Shown: positions 8,705-15,575, numbered from the stretch's first letter. The stretch: 31,728 nucleotides of DNA from Deltaproteobacteria bacterium UBA2409 (GCA_002343185.1 DDRT01000007.1:1-31728); one strand, 5' to 3'. Notes: generated by a model not told the origin, from the sequence alone. Numbers and translations: made by a program.

Positions 8705-9568
8705 ATGAAGCTTGGAGCAAATACATCATCATTGAGGGCGCAGACAAATCTTGCGAACGCAACCTCAAAGCTTGCTTCTACCTTTGAAAGATTATCCTCA
8801 GGTTTACGAATAAATAGGCCATCAGATGATGCTGCAGGTTTAGCAATCGCAGAGTCGCTAAGAGCAGATGCAAGAATCGCTTCTGTAGCTATTAGAAACG
8901 CAAACGATGGTGTCTCCATGATCTCCATCACAGATGCTGCTTTAGAATCAGTTGGATCTATTCTTATAAGAATGGCGGAATTAGCAGAGCAAAGCGCAAA
9001 TGGAACTTATTCGACAAGTCAAAGATCAGCATTAGCTACAGAGTTTTTGGCTTTAGGTTCTGAGGTAGAAAGAATTGCTACAACAACTGAATATAACGAT
9101 ATAAAACTTCTATCAAATTCACAGTCTATTACTTTACAGGTTGGATTAAATGGGAATTCATCAAGCCAGATAAGAATTCAAAGTGTAATAGGGACTCTTT
9201 TTGGGATAGGGCTTGCATCAAACGGTTCAAGTTCTCTTACATATTCAATTCAGGCTAACTCAGATGCTGCATCAATAAGCGCAGCTAGAAATGCTATTGA
9301 TGCGGTAGGTTCTGCCATTTCCCAAGTTTCAATTTTGCGAGGTGTAGTAGGTGGTGCTGAAAGTAGGCTAAGTGTTGCAATCTCCAATCTTCAAGTAGCC
9401 AGGGAGAATTTCGTTGCAGCAGAAAGTCGAATTAGAGATGTTGATGTAGCTTCTGAAGCAGCTGAGATGGTTAGACTTCAAATACTTCAACAGGCAGGCA
9501 CTGCTGTTTTAGCACAAGCTAATATGCAACCCGAGCTTGTGCTTAAGCTCTTAGGATCCGGCTCTTAA
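8705..9568 (+). CDS. fliC: Flagellin 1 (short, D0-D1 only)
   Basis: A 287-residue flagellar filament subunit. The N-terminal D0/D1 (ANTSSLRAQTNL, FERLSSGLRINRPSDDAAGL) and the C-terminal D1/D0 (ARENFVAAESRIRDVDVASE, then LQQAGTAVLAQANMQPELV) are intact, and the variable D2/D3 domains are absent. An in-frame GTG at 8645 would extend the protein through a repeat-encoded stretch (FHLVSVHLAG); I prefer ATG 8705 because it places the conserved flagellin N-terminus first. No Shine-Dalgarno is visible before 8705, in sharp contrast to flagellin 2, and I find no clear sigma-28 promoter in the 198-bp gap. Its 3' end overlaps the convergent transglycosylase gene by 18 bp. It is clearly paralogous to flagellin 2 but less GC-rich by eye. 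It may be a minor or specially regulated filament subunit. Confidence 0.92.
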   Translation: MKLGANTSSLRAQTNLANATSKLASTFERLSSGLRINRPSDDAAGLAIAESLRADARIASVAIRNANDGVSMISITDAALESVGSILIRMAELAEQSANGTYSTSQRSALATEFLALGSEVERIATTTEYNDIKLLSNSQSITLQVGLNGNSSSQIRIQSVIGTLFGIGLASNGSSSLTYSIQANSDAASISAARNAIDAVGSAISQVSILRGVVGGAESRLSVAISNLQVARENFVAAESRIRDVDVASEAAEMVRLQILQQAGTAVLAQANMQPELVLKLLGSGS

Positions 9569-10060
9569 GTCGCAGACTGGAGTTTTCAGAACAGAATCAA
9601 GATGCCCCATGACTTTGGTAGTTGCCTCAGCTTTTGTAATTGCGCCGTTTCTATCAATATCTAGTCCACTATTTTGTGAATAAACCGCTCCACCTTTTTG
9701 AGCTATCTCGGTATTATCTGTAGAGGTTATAAATTTTGGCATAAACACTGCCATATAAAGATCGCTTAGCTCGAGTATTTTTCCAGAAAATGGTGAAAGA
9801 TAACGCTCAACGAAGGAAAGCTGCTCAGTTGCAGTCATCTTTGCAAGCTCTTCAGTTGAGGTTCCAAGGGAAGTAGCTGTATTTGGCATGAACTGGATCA
9901 GTCCAGTTGCTTTGCCATTTACTGAGTTTCTTATCATTGGCGAAAACGTCCCTCCTGTTTCAAAGCTCATTACGGCAAGAAGATTCTCAGGGGTAGTTCC
10001 TAAGTTTTCAGAGATTCTTACAACTTCATTATAAAAATTAGGTTCAAAGCATGGCTTCAT
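9551..10060 (-). CDS. SLT-fold lytic transglycosylase with EF-hand-like loop
   Basis: A 169-residue peptidoglycan-cleaving enzyme candidate. MSFETGGTFSP (near residues 31-41) supplies the probable catalytic Glu, and GLIQFMPNTA (near 54-63) is the classic SLT/goose-lysozyme motif. Toward the C-terminus, DIDRNGAITKAE fits the EF-hand loop D-x-D-x-N-G-x-I-x-x-x-E, suggesting calcium binding. No signal peptide or lipobox is visible at the N-terminus, unusual for a periplasmic muramidase. The start (10058-10060) is supported by an AGGAAG five to six bases upstream. It is tail-to-tail with flagellin 1 (18-bp overlap) and lies between the two flagellins, so a role in flagellar assembly or penetration of the wall, like the FlgJ muramidase domain, is plausible but inferred. 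Confidence 0.8.
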   Translation of the reverse strand: MKPCFEPNFYNEVVRISENLGTTPENLLAVMSFETGGTFSPMIRNSVNGKATGLIQFMPNTATSLGTSTEELAKMTATEQLSFVERYLSPFSGKILELSDLYMAVFMPKFITSTDNTEIAQKGGAVYSQNSGLDIDRNGAITKAEATTKVMGHLDSVLKTPVCDLRAGS

Positions 10061-10146
10061 AATAACTTCCTATGTTCCAGGTCAGGACATCAATGTGCCT
10101 TGTCAGGTTTTTTAACCTAACCTTTTCAGTTCAATCGGATTTAAAT

Positions 10147-11046
10147 TTAAGAAGTTTCCTCAAGAACCCATTTTTTTAAAGAGGTGCTTAGGGGAAGAGA
10201 TGGATCGCCAAAAAACTTCGATTGTAGCTCTGTTGATACTCTTAAAGATTCATATAAAGGTATAAGGTTTTTTGTTGAGATAGGGGAGGAGAGGCCAAAG
10301 AATTTAATACTATCCCCGATAGCTCCTACACTTGAAAAGAGCAATTTGGGAGATCTGATAGTTTTTACTCCCATGATATCAGTAACTTCGCGAATTGTGA
10401 GCTCATCAGGATTAGCTACATGGACTGTCCCTAAAGGCTCCTTAATTACACTTTGAACAAGATAGTTGGATAGAGAATCAACATCAATTAGTGCACGTAT
10501 CGCATCATCTTTAAGAGGAATTGGCATATTTCTTAATTTAAGAAGTGTCTTTAAGTTTCCCTTGCAGCCTTTTCCAAAAACAGAAGGAGCTCTTAAAATT
10601 GTATTGTGTTTGGGGAAGATGTCTCTTACTGCTTCTTCTCCGTAGTATTTACTTATGGTGTATGGAGTATCGGGTTCAGGGGTGTCTGTTTCTCTGAGTG
10701 GAATGTCACTTGCTCTTCTAACCGAGCCGATAGAGCCAAGATATATAAATTTATTCACCCCATTCTTTTTCCCTTGGGCAGCTAGATTTCTAGTTCCTTC
10801 GAAGTTTATCTCATAGAATTCTTTATCGGATTGGTTTTTTCCATGAGCAAAAGCTGCAAGATGGACGATAGTATCAACACCTTCCAGGGCGCGATTCCAG
10901 TCAGTCTTTGAGTCTATCTGTCCGACGATCTCAGTTGGTGGTTCACCAGATCTACCAGCTATTTTAAGATCTATTGCGTGTGAATAAAGAGCTCTTAGGG
11001 TTCGACTTCCTATAAAACCAGAGGCGCCTGTTATTAGAACTTTCAC
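10147..11046 (-). CDS. NAD-dependent epimerase/dehydratase (extended SDR)
   Basis: A 299-residue cytosolic sugar-nucleotide-modifying enzyme of the extended SDR family. It begins MKVLITGASGFIG (NAD-binding GxxGxxG), has DTIVHLAAFAHG and the catalytic pair YTISK (Y129, K133). It resembles UDP-glucose 4-epimerase-like proteins encoded in polysaccharide clusters, but substrate and exact reaction cannot be read. The start is GTG (11044-11046); a later start would destroy the nucleotide-binding motif. There is no Shine-Dalgarno, and a TATAGT box ends 8 nt before the GTG, so the message may be leaderless. The start lies about 19 nt beyond the terminator of flagellin 2. Confidence 0.87.
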   Translation of the reverse strand: MKVLITGASGFIGSRTLRALYSHAIDLKIAGRSGEPPTEIVGQIDSKTDWNRALEGVDTIVHLAAFAHGKNQSDKEFYEINFEGTRNLAAQGKKNGVNKFIYLGSIGSVRRASDIPLRETDTPEPDTPYTISKYYGEEAVRDIFPKHNTILRAPSVFGKGCKGNLKTLLKLRNMPIPLKDDAIRALIDVDSLSNYLVQSVIKEPLGTVHVANPDELTIREVTDIMGVKTIRSPKLLFSSVGAIGDSIKFFGLSSPISTKNLIPLYESLRVSTELQSKFFGDPSLPLSTSLKKWVLEETS

Positions 11047-11054
11047 AAGGGATA

Positions 11055-11060
11055 ACTATA
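11055..11060 (-). promoter_or_regulatory. -10 box of a probable leaderless promoter for the SDR gene
   Basis: On the minus strand TATAGT is followed by TATCCCTT and then the GTG start. A possible -35 (GTGAAA, 4 of 6) lies 17 bases upstream, within the loop of the flagellin terminator. The TSS would fall at or next to the start codon. The same TAnAGT-xATCCCTT-start arrangement precedes the cytochrome c gene at 28861. Confidence 0.45.
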
Positions 11061-11064
11061 ACGT

Positions 11065-11091
11065 AAAAAGAGCCCGTTTTCACGGGCTCTT
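11065..11091 (-). terminator. Intrinsic terminator of flagellin 2
   Basis: A 9-bp perfect stem (AAGAGCCCG at 11068-11076 with CGGGCTCTT at 11083-11091, 6-nt loop) is followed on the minus strand by a run of five T. It ends the flagellin 2 transcript about 110 bases past its stop codon. Confidence 0.85.
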
Positions 11092-11099
11092 AAGCCTTA

Positions 11100-11198
11100 T
11101 GTCTCCCGTGGCGGATTCCCGCCCCAAGTTCCTCCGCCCCGGTTCACATGGGCGTCAAATAAACACCACTACTGCCCCCCTCGCGGGGGGAAACCGGT
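11100..11198 (-). other. GC-rich, structured 3' untranslated region of flagellin 2
   Basis: Between the flagellin stop and its terminator, the minus strand is far richer in G and C than its surroundings. It includes CCCCCC (11175-11180), a TCGC loop and GGGGGG (11185-11190), plus further G-rich and C-rich blocks. There is no credible reading frame. It may be an mRNA-stabilising 3' UTR or a source of a small RNA; no known RNA family is recognised. Confidence 0.55.
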
Positions 11199-12059
11199 TT
11201 ACTGGAGGAGGCTGATCGCCAAACTCGGCTGCTGGTTCGCCTGCGCAAGTATGGCAGCACCGGCCTGCTGTAATATACTGAGTCGTGTTAACTCAGCTGC
11301 TTCAGAAGCTACATCCACGTCGCGGATTCGGCTTTCTGCTGCTGCAAAGTTTTCACGTGCTACTGATAGGTTGTTAATCGCAACCCGTAGTCTTGACTCA
11401 GCCGCTCCCAAGTTACCTCGGGTTTGCGATAGAGATCCGATAGCACCTGTGATCGCATCTAGTGCTGCACGAGAAGCAGATTGACCTGCTTCAATTGACG
11501 CACCTGATATTGAGTAGGTTAGTACTGAGCTTCCGCTTCCAGCTAGTCCAAGAGCCTGTAAGGTTCCTTGAACGTTAGTGATCTGGATCTGAGATACTGA
11601 ACCTGAGTTGAAACCAACTTGTAGTGTAATTGAAGAACCTCCCGAAAGAAGTTTTACACCGTTAAATGTTGTAGTTTCAGCAATACGTTCGATCTCTGAA
11701 CCAAGTGCGGAGAACTCGTTTTGAAGTGCCGATCTTTGTTGTGTACTAAACACCCCGTTTGCTGATTGCTCAGAGAGCTCAGCTAGACGGGTTAGAACGC
11801 TCGAGATCTGTGCAAGTGCACCGTCAGCAATTGCTACAACAGATATACCGTCGTTAGCATTTCTGATCGCTACTCCAGCGATTCTTTGGTCAGCACGTAA
11901 AGAGTCAGCAATCGCAAGTCCTGCTGCGTCGTCACTAGCTTTGTTAATTCTTTGACCGGATGATAACCGCTCAAAGGTGTCTTGCAGAGAACTTGTAGCG
12001 ATACCTAAGCGTCGCTGTGCCTGCAAGGATGCAATGTTATTTCCAATTGTTATAGCCAT
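11199..12059 (-). CDS. fliC: Flagellin 2 (major-type, D0-D1 only)
   Basis: A 286-residue flagellin with canonical ends: MAITIGNNIASLQAQRRLG at the N-terminus, RLSSGQRINKASDDAAGLAI next, and RIRDVDVASEAAELTRLSIL then ILAQANQQPSLAISLL at the C-terminus. The middle is short, so the filament surface is made of D1 only. A perfect GGAGG lies 6 nt before the ATG, the sequence is more GC-rich than neighbouring genes by eye, and a strong terminator follows. Together these suggest high expression and a role as the main filament protein. A sigma-28-like promoter lies about 160 bases upstream. Flagellin 1 (8705-9568) is a paralogue in the opposite orientation. Confidence 0.95.
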   Translation of the reverse strand: MAITIGNNIASLQAQRRLGIATSSLQDTFERLSSGQRINKASDDAAGLAIADSLRADQRIAGVAIRNANDGISVVAIADGALAQISSVLTRLAELSEQSANGVFSTQQRSALQNEFSALGSEIERIAETTTFNGVKLLSGGSSITLQVGFNSGSVSQIQITNVQGTLQALGLAGSGSSVLTYSISGASIEAGQSASRAALDAITGAIGSLSQTRGNLGAAESRLRVAINNLSVARENFAAAESRIRDVDVASEAAELTRLSILQQAGAAILAQANQQPSLAISLLQ

Positions 12060-12079
12060 TTATTCCTCCTTGAATACAA

Positions 12080-12132
12080 CCCGAGCGCAAATCCGTCCTT
12101 GAACTTACGCGCTAAACGCTTCCAGGCTCGGG
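12080..12132 (-). other. Long-range stem in the flagellin 2 leader
   Basis: CCCGAGC (12080-12086) and GCTCGGG (12126-12132) are perfect reverse complements and enclose a segment with additional GCGC pairing. In the mRNA this folds the 5' untranslated region just upstream of the GGAGG, leaving the ribosome site free. Confidence 0.4.
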
Positions 12133-12219
12133 GCCACCTAGAACCGGTACTGCTTGTTGCGGCTTGGCTTTATATGTACGACTTTGGGCAAAGACCGCTT
12201 GAATAACCTCTGAAGTTTG

Positions 12220-12246
12220 ATATCGGGAAGGGGGTAAAAATACTTA
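12220..12246 (-). promoter_or_regulatory. Candidate sigma-28 (FliA) promoter for flagellin 2
   Basis: On the minus strand TAAG (12243-12246), 15 bases, then CCCGATAT (12220-12227). This matches TAAA-N15-GCCGATAA at 3 of 4 and 6 of 8 positions. The predicted leader is about 155 nt. Confidence 0.45.
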
Positions 12247-12277
12247 AGGGTTTTTTTAGTAGAGGTATAACGGATAG

Positions 12278-12306
12278 TTGTGAAGCTTTTGAGGCAGGGG
12301 TACAAT
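12278..12306 (+). promoter_or_regulatory. Housekeeping-type promoter for the glycine-zipper lipoprotein
   Basis: TTGTGA (12278-12283), a 17-base spacer and TACAAT (12301-12306) match the sigma-70 -35 and -10 boxes at 4 of 6 and 5 of 6. The AAGGAG ribosome site follows at 12314-12319 and the ATG at 12328. It is divergent from the flagellin 2 promoter. Confidence 0.5.
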
Positions 12307-12327
12307 GAAGGGTAAGGAGTTATTTTT

Positions 12328-12732
12328 ATGAGAATTTCCCTTTTAGTTTTATCACTCATCGTAGTTGGTTGTGGGAGCAGAAACCTCTCAGGACGTGAAA
12401 CTGGAGCTTTGACCGGAGCTGCCATCGGAACCGGGCTTGGTGCAATTGTAGGAAACCAGACAGGAAACCAGGGTGCTGCAATGGCGATTGGGGGTGGAGC
12501 AGGGCTTCTAACTGGCGGCTTAATTGGTAACGAGATGGATAAACAGGAAGATCTTACCTATGAGCAGGAGGAGCGAATAAGAAGAAATGAAGAAGAGCTC
12601 AGAAGGCAACGACGGGAAATGGAGATGATGCGTGGTAGAGAAGGTCGCTACTACGATGATCGTGGATATGATTATCGTCATGATTATCGTGACGATAGGT
12701 ATGATTATAGATACGATGATAGACGGTATTAG
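12328..12732 (+). CDS. Glycine-zipper lipoprotein with Tyr/Asp/Arg-rich tail
   Basis: A 134-residue outer-envelope lipoprotein. The signal sequence ends in VVGC (Cys15, lipobox). Residues about 20-70 form a glycine-zipper domain (TGAALTGAAIGTGLG-like, with GNQTGNQG and GGGAGLLTGGLIGNEMD), as in the SlyB/17-kDa antigen and YMGG families, which insert into or brace the outer membrane. A charged helical stretch (EQEERIRRNEEELRRQRREM) follows. The last 30 residues are almost only Tyr, Asp and Arg in an irregular repeat (YDYRHDYRDDRYDYRYDD). AAGGAG lies 8 nt before the ATG. The neighbours give no operon. Confidence 0.85.
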   Translation: MRISLLVLSLIVVGCGSRNLSGRETGALTGAAIGTGLGAIVGNQTGNQGAAMAIGGGAGLLTGGLIGNEMDKQEDLTYEQEERIRRNEEELRRQRREMEMMRGREGRYYDDRGYDYRHDYRDDRYDYRYDDRRY

Positions 12733-12757
12733 ACAAATTCTAGGGGTCTGGTAGGTG

Positions 12758-12790
12758 GGAGAATAACAGTTCACCGATTCTCTGTTCTCC
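12758..12790. repeat. Hairpin between convergent genes
   Basis: GGAGAA (12758-12763) pairs with TTCTCC (12785-12790); the stem extends with CAG/CTG after a 3-base bulge. It sits between the 3' ends of the lipoprotein and qmcA genes and could act as a transcription barrier; there is no T-run. Confidence 0.3.
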
Positions 12791-12914
12791 GATAGCCTTT
12801 GGACAATTTTTGAAAACTCTGAACTGATTACCGTCTATCTATTTCCGTGAGCCGTTGGCAAAGCAGAGTACTGAAATCAGAATATTGAAAAATCTGAACA
12901 TTATCTGCGAATCC

Positions 12915-13832
12915 TTACCCCTTTCTCTTGATAACTTCTGTTGCAGTTGCAACAACCGATGCAATGTCGGTCATATTTGAAGGGATAATCATACTAGTAG
13001 ACGCCTTTGCTAAATTGCCGAATTCCCCAATGTATTGCTCAGCAACTCTTAGTTGCATAGCTTCAAATCCGCCACTTGCATTGATTGCAGTAGCAACGGA
13101 CCGAATACCATCAGCAGTAGCATTTGCAACTGCAAGTATGGCCTCAGCCTGACCTTGAGCCTCATTGATCTGTAATGTCTTATTAGCTTCAGATTCTTTA
13201 ATTACCCTCTGCTTTTCCCCTTCAGCGTGGTTTATTTTAGAATCTCTTTCTCCTTCTGATGTAAGAATTGCCGCACGTTTTTCCCTTTCAGCTCTCATCT
13301 GCTTTTCCATAGCAGATAAAACATCATGTGGAGGGGTGATATTTTTAATTTCATAACGAAGCACTTTTACCCCCCAAGGTTCACTTGCCTTATCAAGTTC
13401 AGCAACAACAGAGCTATTAATATGAGAACGTTCCTCGAAGGTTCTATCAAGGTCGATCTTACCGATCTCGCTTCTTAGTGTAGTTTGGGCAAGCTGGGAT
13501 AATCCAAAAAGATAATCACTGATACCATATGAGGCCAATTTTGGATCAACTATTTTTAAGTATAAAACCCCATCTACTCCAACCTGTACGTTATCTTTTG
13601 TGATACAGATCTGTTCAGGTATGTCGTATGCAACCTCCTTTAGGGAGTGTCTGTAAGTTATCTGATCAAAGAATGGGATCAGTAAATGAAATCCAGCACC
13701 TAGAGTAGCTCGATATGACCCAAGTCTTTCCATAACGTAAGCTGATTGTTGTGGAACAACAATTGCAGTTTTAAAAATTACTACAAGTATAAATATTACG
13801 AGAACTATTGCTATTACCAAAGTGCCTGTCAT
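12915..13832 (-). CDS. qmcA: SPFH/band-7 membrane protease-regulator-like protein (QmcA family)
   Basis: A 305-residue stomatin/prohibitin-family protein, the same length as E. coli QmcA. One N-terminal membrane span (TLVIAIVLVIFILVVIF) is followed by the SPFH domain (IVVPQQSAYVMERLGSYRAT, GFHLLIPFFD, INSSVVAELDKASEPWGVKV, ITPPHDVLSAMEKQMRAERE) and a Glu/Ala-rich coiled coil about residues 175-240. Such proteins form large rings at the membrane and are linked to membrane-domain organisation and FtsH or other protease control. The ATG at 13830-13832 overlaps the nfeD stop as ATGA, fixing the start; a longer reading frame from 13877 lies inside nfeD and is unlikely. Confidence 0.9.
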   Translation of the reverse strand: MTGTLVIAIVLVIFILVVIFKTAIVVPQQSAYVMERLGSYRATLGAGFHLLIPFFDQITYRHSLKEVAYDIPEQICITKDNVQVGVDGVLYLKIVDPKLASYGISDYLFGLSQLAQTTLRSEIGKIDLDRTFEERSHINSSVVAELDKASEPWGVKVLRYEIKNITPPHDVLSAMEKQMRAEREKRAAILTSEGERDSKINHAEGEKQRVIKESEANKTLQINEAQGQAEAILAVANATADGIRSVATAINASGGFEAMQLRVAEQYIGEFGNLAKASTSMIIPSNMTDIASVVATATEVIKRKG

Positions 13833-14236
13833 TTTTTCACCATTAATTTTAATCCATCTATTCCTGTGACTGTGCATTCTTTGCTGATCGGTTCCGTTCC
13901 AACATTCTTTGCTTCCCAGGTGCTACCTCGTGATTCTACTTTTCCACTCTCTCCAGGTGCTATTTCACCAATCGCTGAAGCGGAGGTTCCAACCAGTGAG
14001 TCGATATCGATTTTTGGACCTTTACCTATAAGGTACTTTCTAAAAAGACCCATTCCTATCAAGGATAATAATCCAAAAGTCCAAAGTTGAACCTCAAGGG
14101 ACATTTCAAGGGATAGGATCAAAAGAAGAGATACAAGCCCTGCTCCTAATGCAAAAAAGAACACAAAAAACCCTCCGGTTAGAGTCTCTAAACCAAGAAG
14201 TATAAGTGCTACTGACCCCCAAACCCACCAAGGCAT
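13829..14236 (-). CDS. ybbJ: NfeD-like membrane protein (YbbJ type)
   Basis: A 135-residue short NfeD protein without the ClpP-like protease domain. Three to four hydrophobic helices occupy residues about 5-72 (MPWWVWGSVALILLGLETL, then FFVFFFALGAGLVSLLLI). A soluble OB-fold domain follows (LVGTSASAIGEIAPGESGKV, GSTWEAK, GTEPISKECTVTGIDGLKLM). These proteins nearly always pair with an SPFH partner; here the partner overlaps by ATGA. A TATTAA box ends 7 nt before the ATG with no Shine-Dalgarno, consistent with a leaderless start. Confidence 0.9.
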   Translation of the reverse strand: MPWWVWGSVALILLGLETLTGGFFVFFFALGAGLVSLLLILSLEMSLEVQLWTFGLLSLIGMGLFRKYLIGKGPKIDIDSLVGTSASAIGEIAPGESGKVESRGSTWEAKNVGTEPISKECTVTGIDGLKLMVKK

Positions 14237-14243
14237 AGTGGGT

Positions 14244-14249
14244 TTAATA
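14244..14249 (-). promoter_or_regulatory. -10-like box of the nfeD-qmcA operon
   Basis: TATTAA on the minus strand, followed by ACCCACT (7 nt) and the ATG. It is a 4 of 6 match to TATAAT. It is cited because the spacing equals that at other operon-leading genes in the window. Confidence 0.3.
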
Positions 14250-14334
14250 CTGCTATCTGGTTGAAAAAGAAAGAGATTATTTTATTTAATCTTTATGAAA
14301 CAATTCTGCATAAATTTCGTATATCCTAGGGGTG

Positions 14335-14658
14335 ATGAGAGTCGACTGGACAGATCTTAGCCTTATAGCCCTAGCGGCTTTAATAACAGTTAAGGTCGGT
14401 ATTCCGACTTATAAAGACTGGGTTATATCAAGAGAAGAAGCTAGTATAACAACTCGTCTCAATCACCTTTCTTCCACGCTTGAGACCTTTGAAGGTGATA
14501 GGGTTTATTTTCAGTCCAATGGTGATGAGAGTTTTGGGGTCTTAAGGCTCCCTGGAACTATCGAACTTGGATTTGGTTCTATTAAGGGCGAATTTGTTGA
14601 GGGCGAGATCATCGAGATCGATGATGATAGAAGACTTGTTATGCTGAGGGGTAAATGA
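14335..14658 (+). CDS. Small single-span membrane protein, unknown
   Basis: A protein of 107 residues that I do not recognise. A hydrophobic N-terminal helix (LSLIALAALITVKVGI) is followed by a helical stretch and a probable beta domain (GVLRLPGTIELGFGSIKGEF, GEIIEIDDDRRLVML). ATG 14335 is taken as the start; GTG 14332 is equally close to the TATATC box at 14320-14325, and a GGGG lies upstream. Its stop overlaps the start of the next gene as ATGA, so the two are co-translated and probably work together. Confidence 0.6.
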   Translation: MRVDWTDLSLIALAALITVKVGIPTYKDWVISREEASITTRLNHLSSTLETFEGDRVYFQSNGDESFGVLRLPGTIELGFGSIKGEFVEGEIIEIDDDRRLVMLRGK

Positions 14659-15005
14659 GAATTGCATTAGGATACTGGTTTGGCGACGTTTCAATAGTAA
14701 GGCTCACACTTTGGGCCGCGCTGTCTGTTTATACCTTTGGTTTACTTTCTTTTAGATTATTGGTTGATACGCCTGTGCTTGAAACGTCAATGTCTAGAAG
14801 TAGACTGCTTTCTCAAAAATTAACCAGAGAGCTGCCTGTTTACGAAATGTTAAAGGATATATCCTCTGACCCTAAACAGATGAGAAAAGATATTGAAAAA
14901 GTTCTCTCTTTGACTGGATTTTCTCATCTGGTTCTTGAAACTCTGGTAACAGAGGATGGAAGGATTATCGTCAGAGAAAGTAGAACTCGAAGGACGAGTT
15001 ACTAA
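14655..15005 (+). CDS. Small membrane-anchored protein, unknown
   Basis: A 116-residue protein of unknown function. Residues about 14-35 form one hydrophobic span (VRLTLWAALSVYTFGLLSF), followed by a charged, helical cytosolic or periplasmic part (SRSRLLSQKLTRELPVYEML, KQMRKDIEKVLSL) and a short strand region ending in Arg-rich residues. It is coupled by ATGA to the preceding small membrane protein. No catalytic or binding motif is seen. Confidence 0.6.
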   Translation: MRIALGYWFGDVSIVRLTLWAALSVYTFGLLSFRLLVDTPVLETSMSRSRLLSQKLTRELPVYEMLKDISSDPKQMRKDIEKVLSLTGFSHLVLETLVTEDGRIIVRESRTRRTSY

Positions 15006-15016
15006 GAGCAACAGAT

Positions 15017-15078
15017 AACGCAGAGTACGCGGAGTTGCGCAGAGTAGTTACTCTGTGAAACTCTGAGTCCTCTGCGTT
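15017..15078. repeat. CAGAG/CTCTG inverted-repeat element
   Basis: AACGCAGAG (15017-15025) and CTCTGCGTT (15070-15078) are perfect reverse complements. Inside, CAGAGTA (15040-15046) pairs with TACTCTG (15049-15055). The unit belongs to the widely scattered 'ACGCAGAG' class of intergenic palindromes known from many environmental genomes. It lies between convergent genes. A related, partial copy starts near 31689. Confidence 0.6.
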
Positions 15079-15146
15079 GACTAATATTTGAAATTATACT
15101 TTCCTGTACTTAAGCCTATTAGTGTAGTGTGTAAATCTAAAACGGG

Positions 15147-15575
15147 TTACTCACCCTTCGATAGCCCATCGATAATTCCATCAATATACTCTTCATCAAG
15201 ATGATGATACTTATCTAAAAAATCTATAGCAGTTGTTAGATCTTTATTCTTAACATACCACTCAGCAATAAGTCGTAGTTTGTCTACAATTAAAGCATTA
15301 TCAACCCCTTCCTTTATTCCAAGTAAGATTCTCGCTTCGGCTTCTTCAGGTTTATTAAGTTTTAGTAGGGACTCTACAACGACTAGGTGATAAAATGATG
15401 GATTCTCCCAACTTGGTCTATCCTTAGTATTTTGACGCTCTTCTCGATGTTTATCATAAAGAAGAACTGCCTCTGCATAATTATTTTCTTCAAAGGCAAG
15501 TTCAGCTTTGTTTAGAAGTGATTCATGAGCGCAGGAAGTCAATATAATCGTGATAAGAAAGCCTCGTGCCATCAT
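15147..15575 (-). CDS. TPR-containing lipoprotein
   Basis: A 142-residue envelope lipoprotein. MMARGFLITIILTSC is a short signal sequence with lipobox and Cys15. Tetratricopeptide-like helices follow (KAELAFEENNYAEAVLLYDK is a clear TPR A/B pair; two weaker ones come after). GGAGA lies 7 nt before the ATG at 15573-15575, fixing the start; the longer frame to 15641 would put the signal sequence internally. It overlaps the upstream acyltransferase gene by 53 bp, so it is the last gene of that operon. The partner is unknown. Confidence 0.75.
   Translation of the reverse strand: MMARGFLITIILTSCAHESLLNKAELAFEENNYAEAVLLYDKHREERQNTKDRPSWENPSFYHLVVVESLLKLNKPEEAEARILLGIKEGVDNALIVDKLRLIAEWYVKNKDLTTAIDFLDKYHHLDEEYIDGIIDGLSKGE

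Noticed and set aside
12068..12220. Cyclic-di-GMP riboswitch in the flagellin 2 leader
   Set aside because: Some blocks look similar, but the conserved GGACGCAAAGCC-type core could not be found.
12138..12425. A 95-codon minus-strand frame over the flagellin 2 leader and the lipoprotein start
   Set aside because: It covers both promoters and the lipoprotein N-terminus; no family or start signal supports it.
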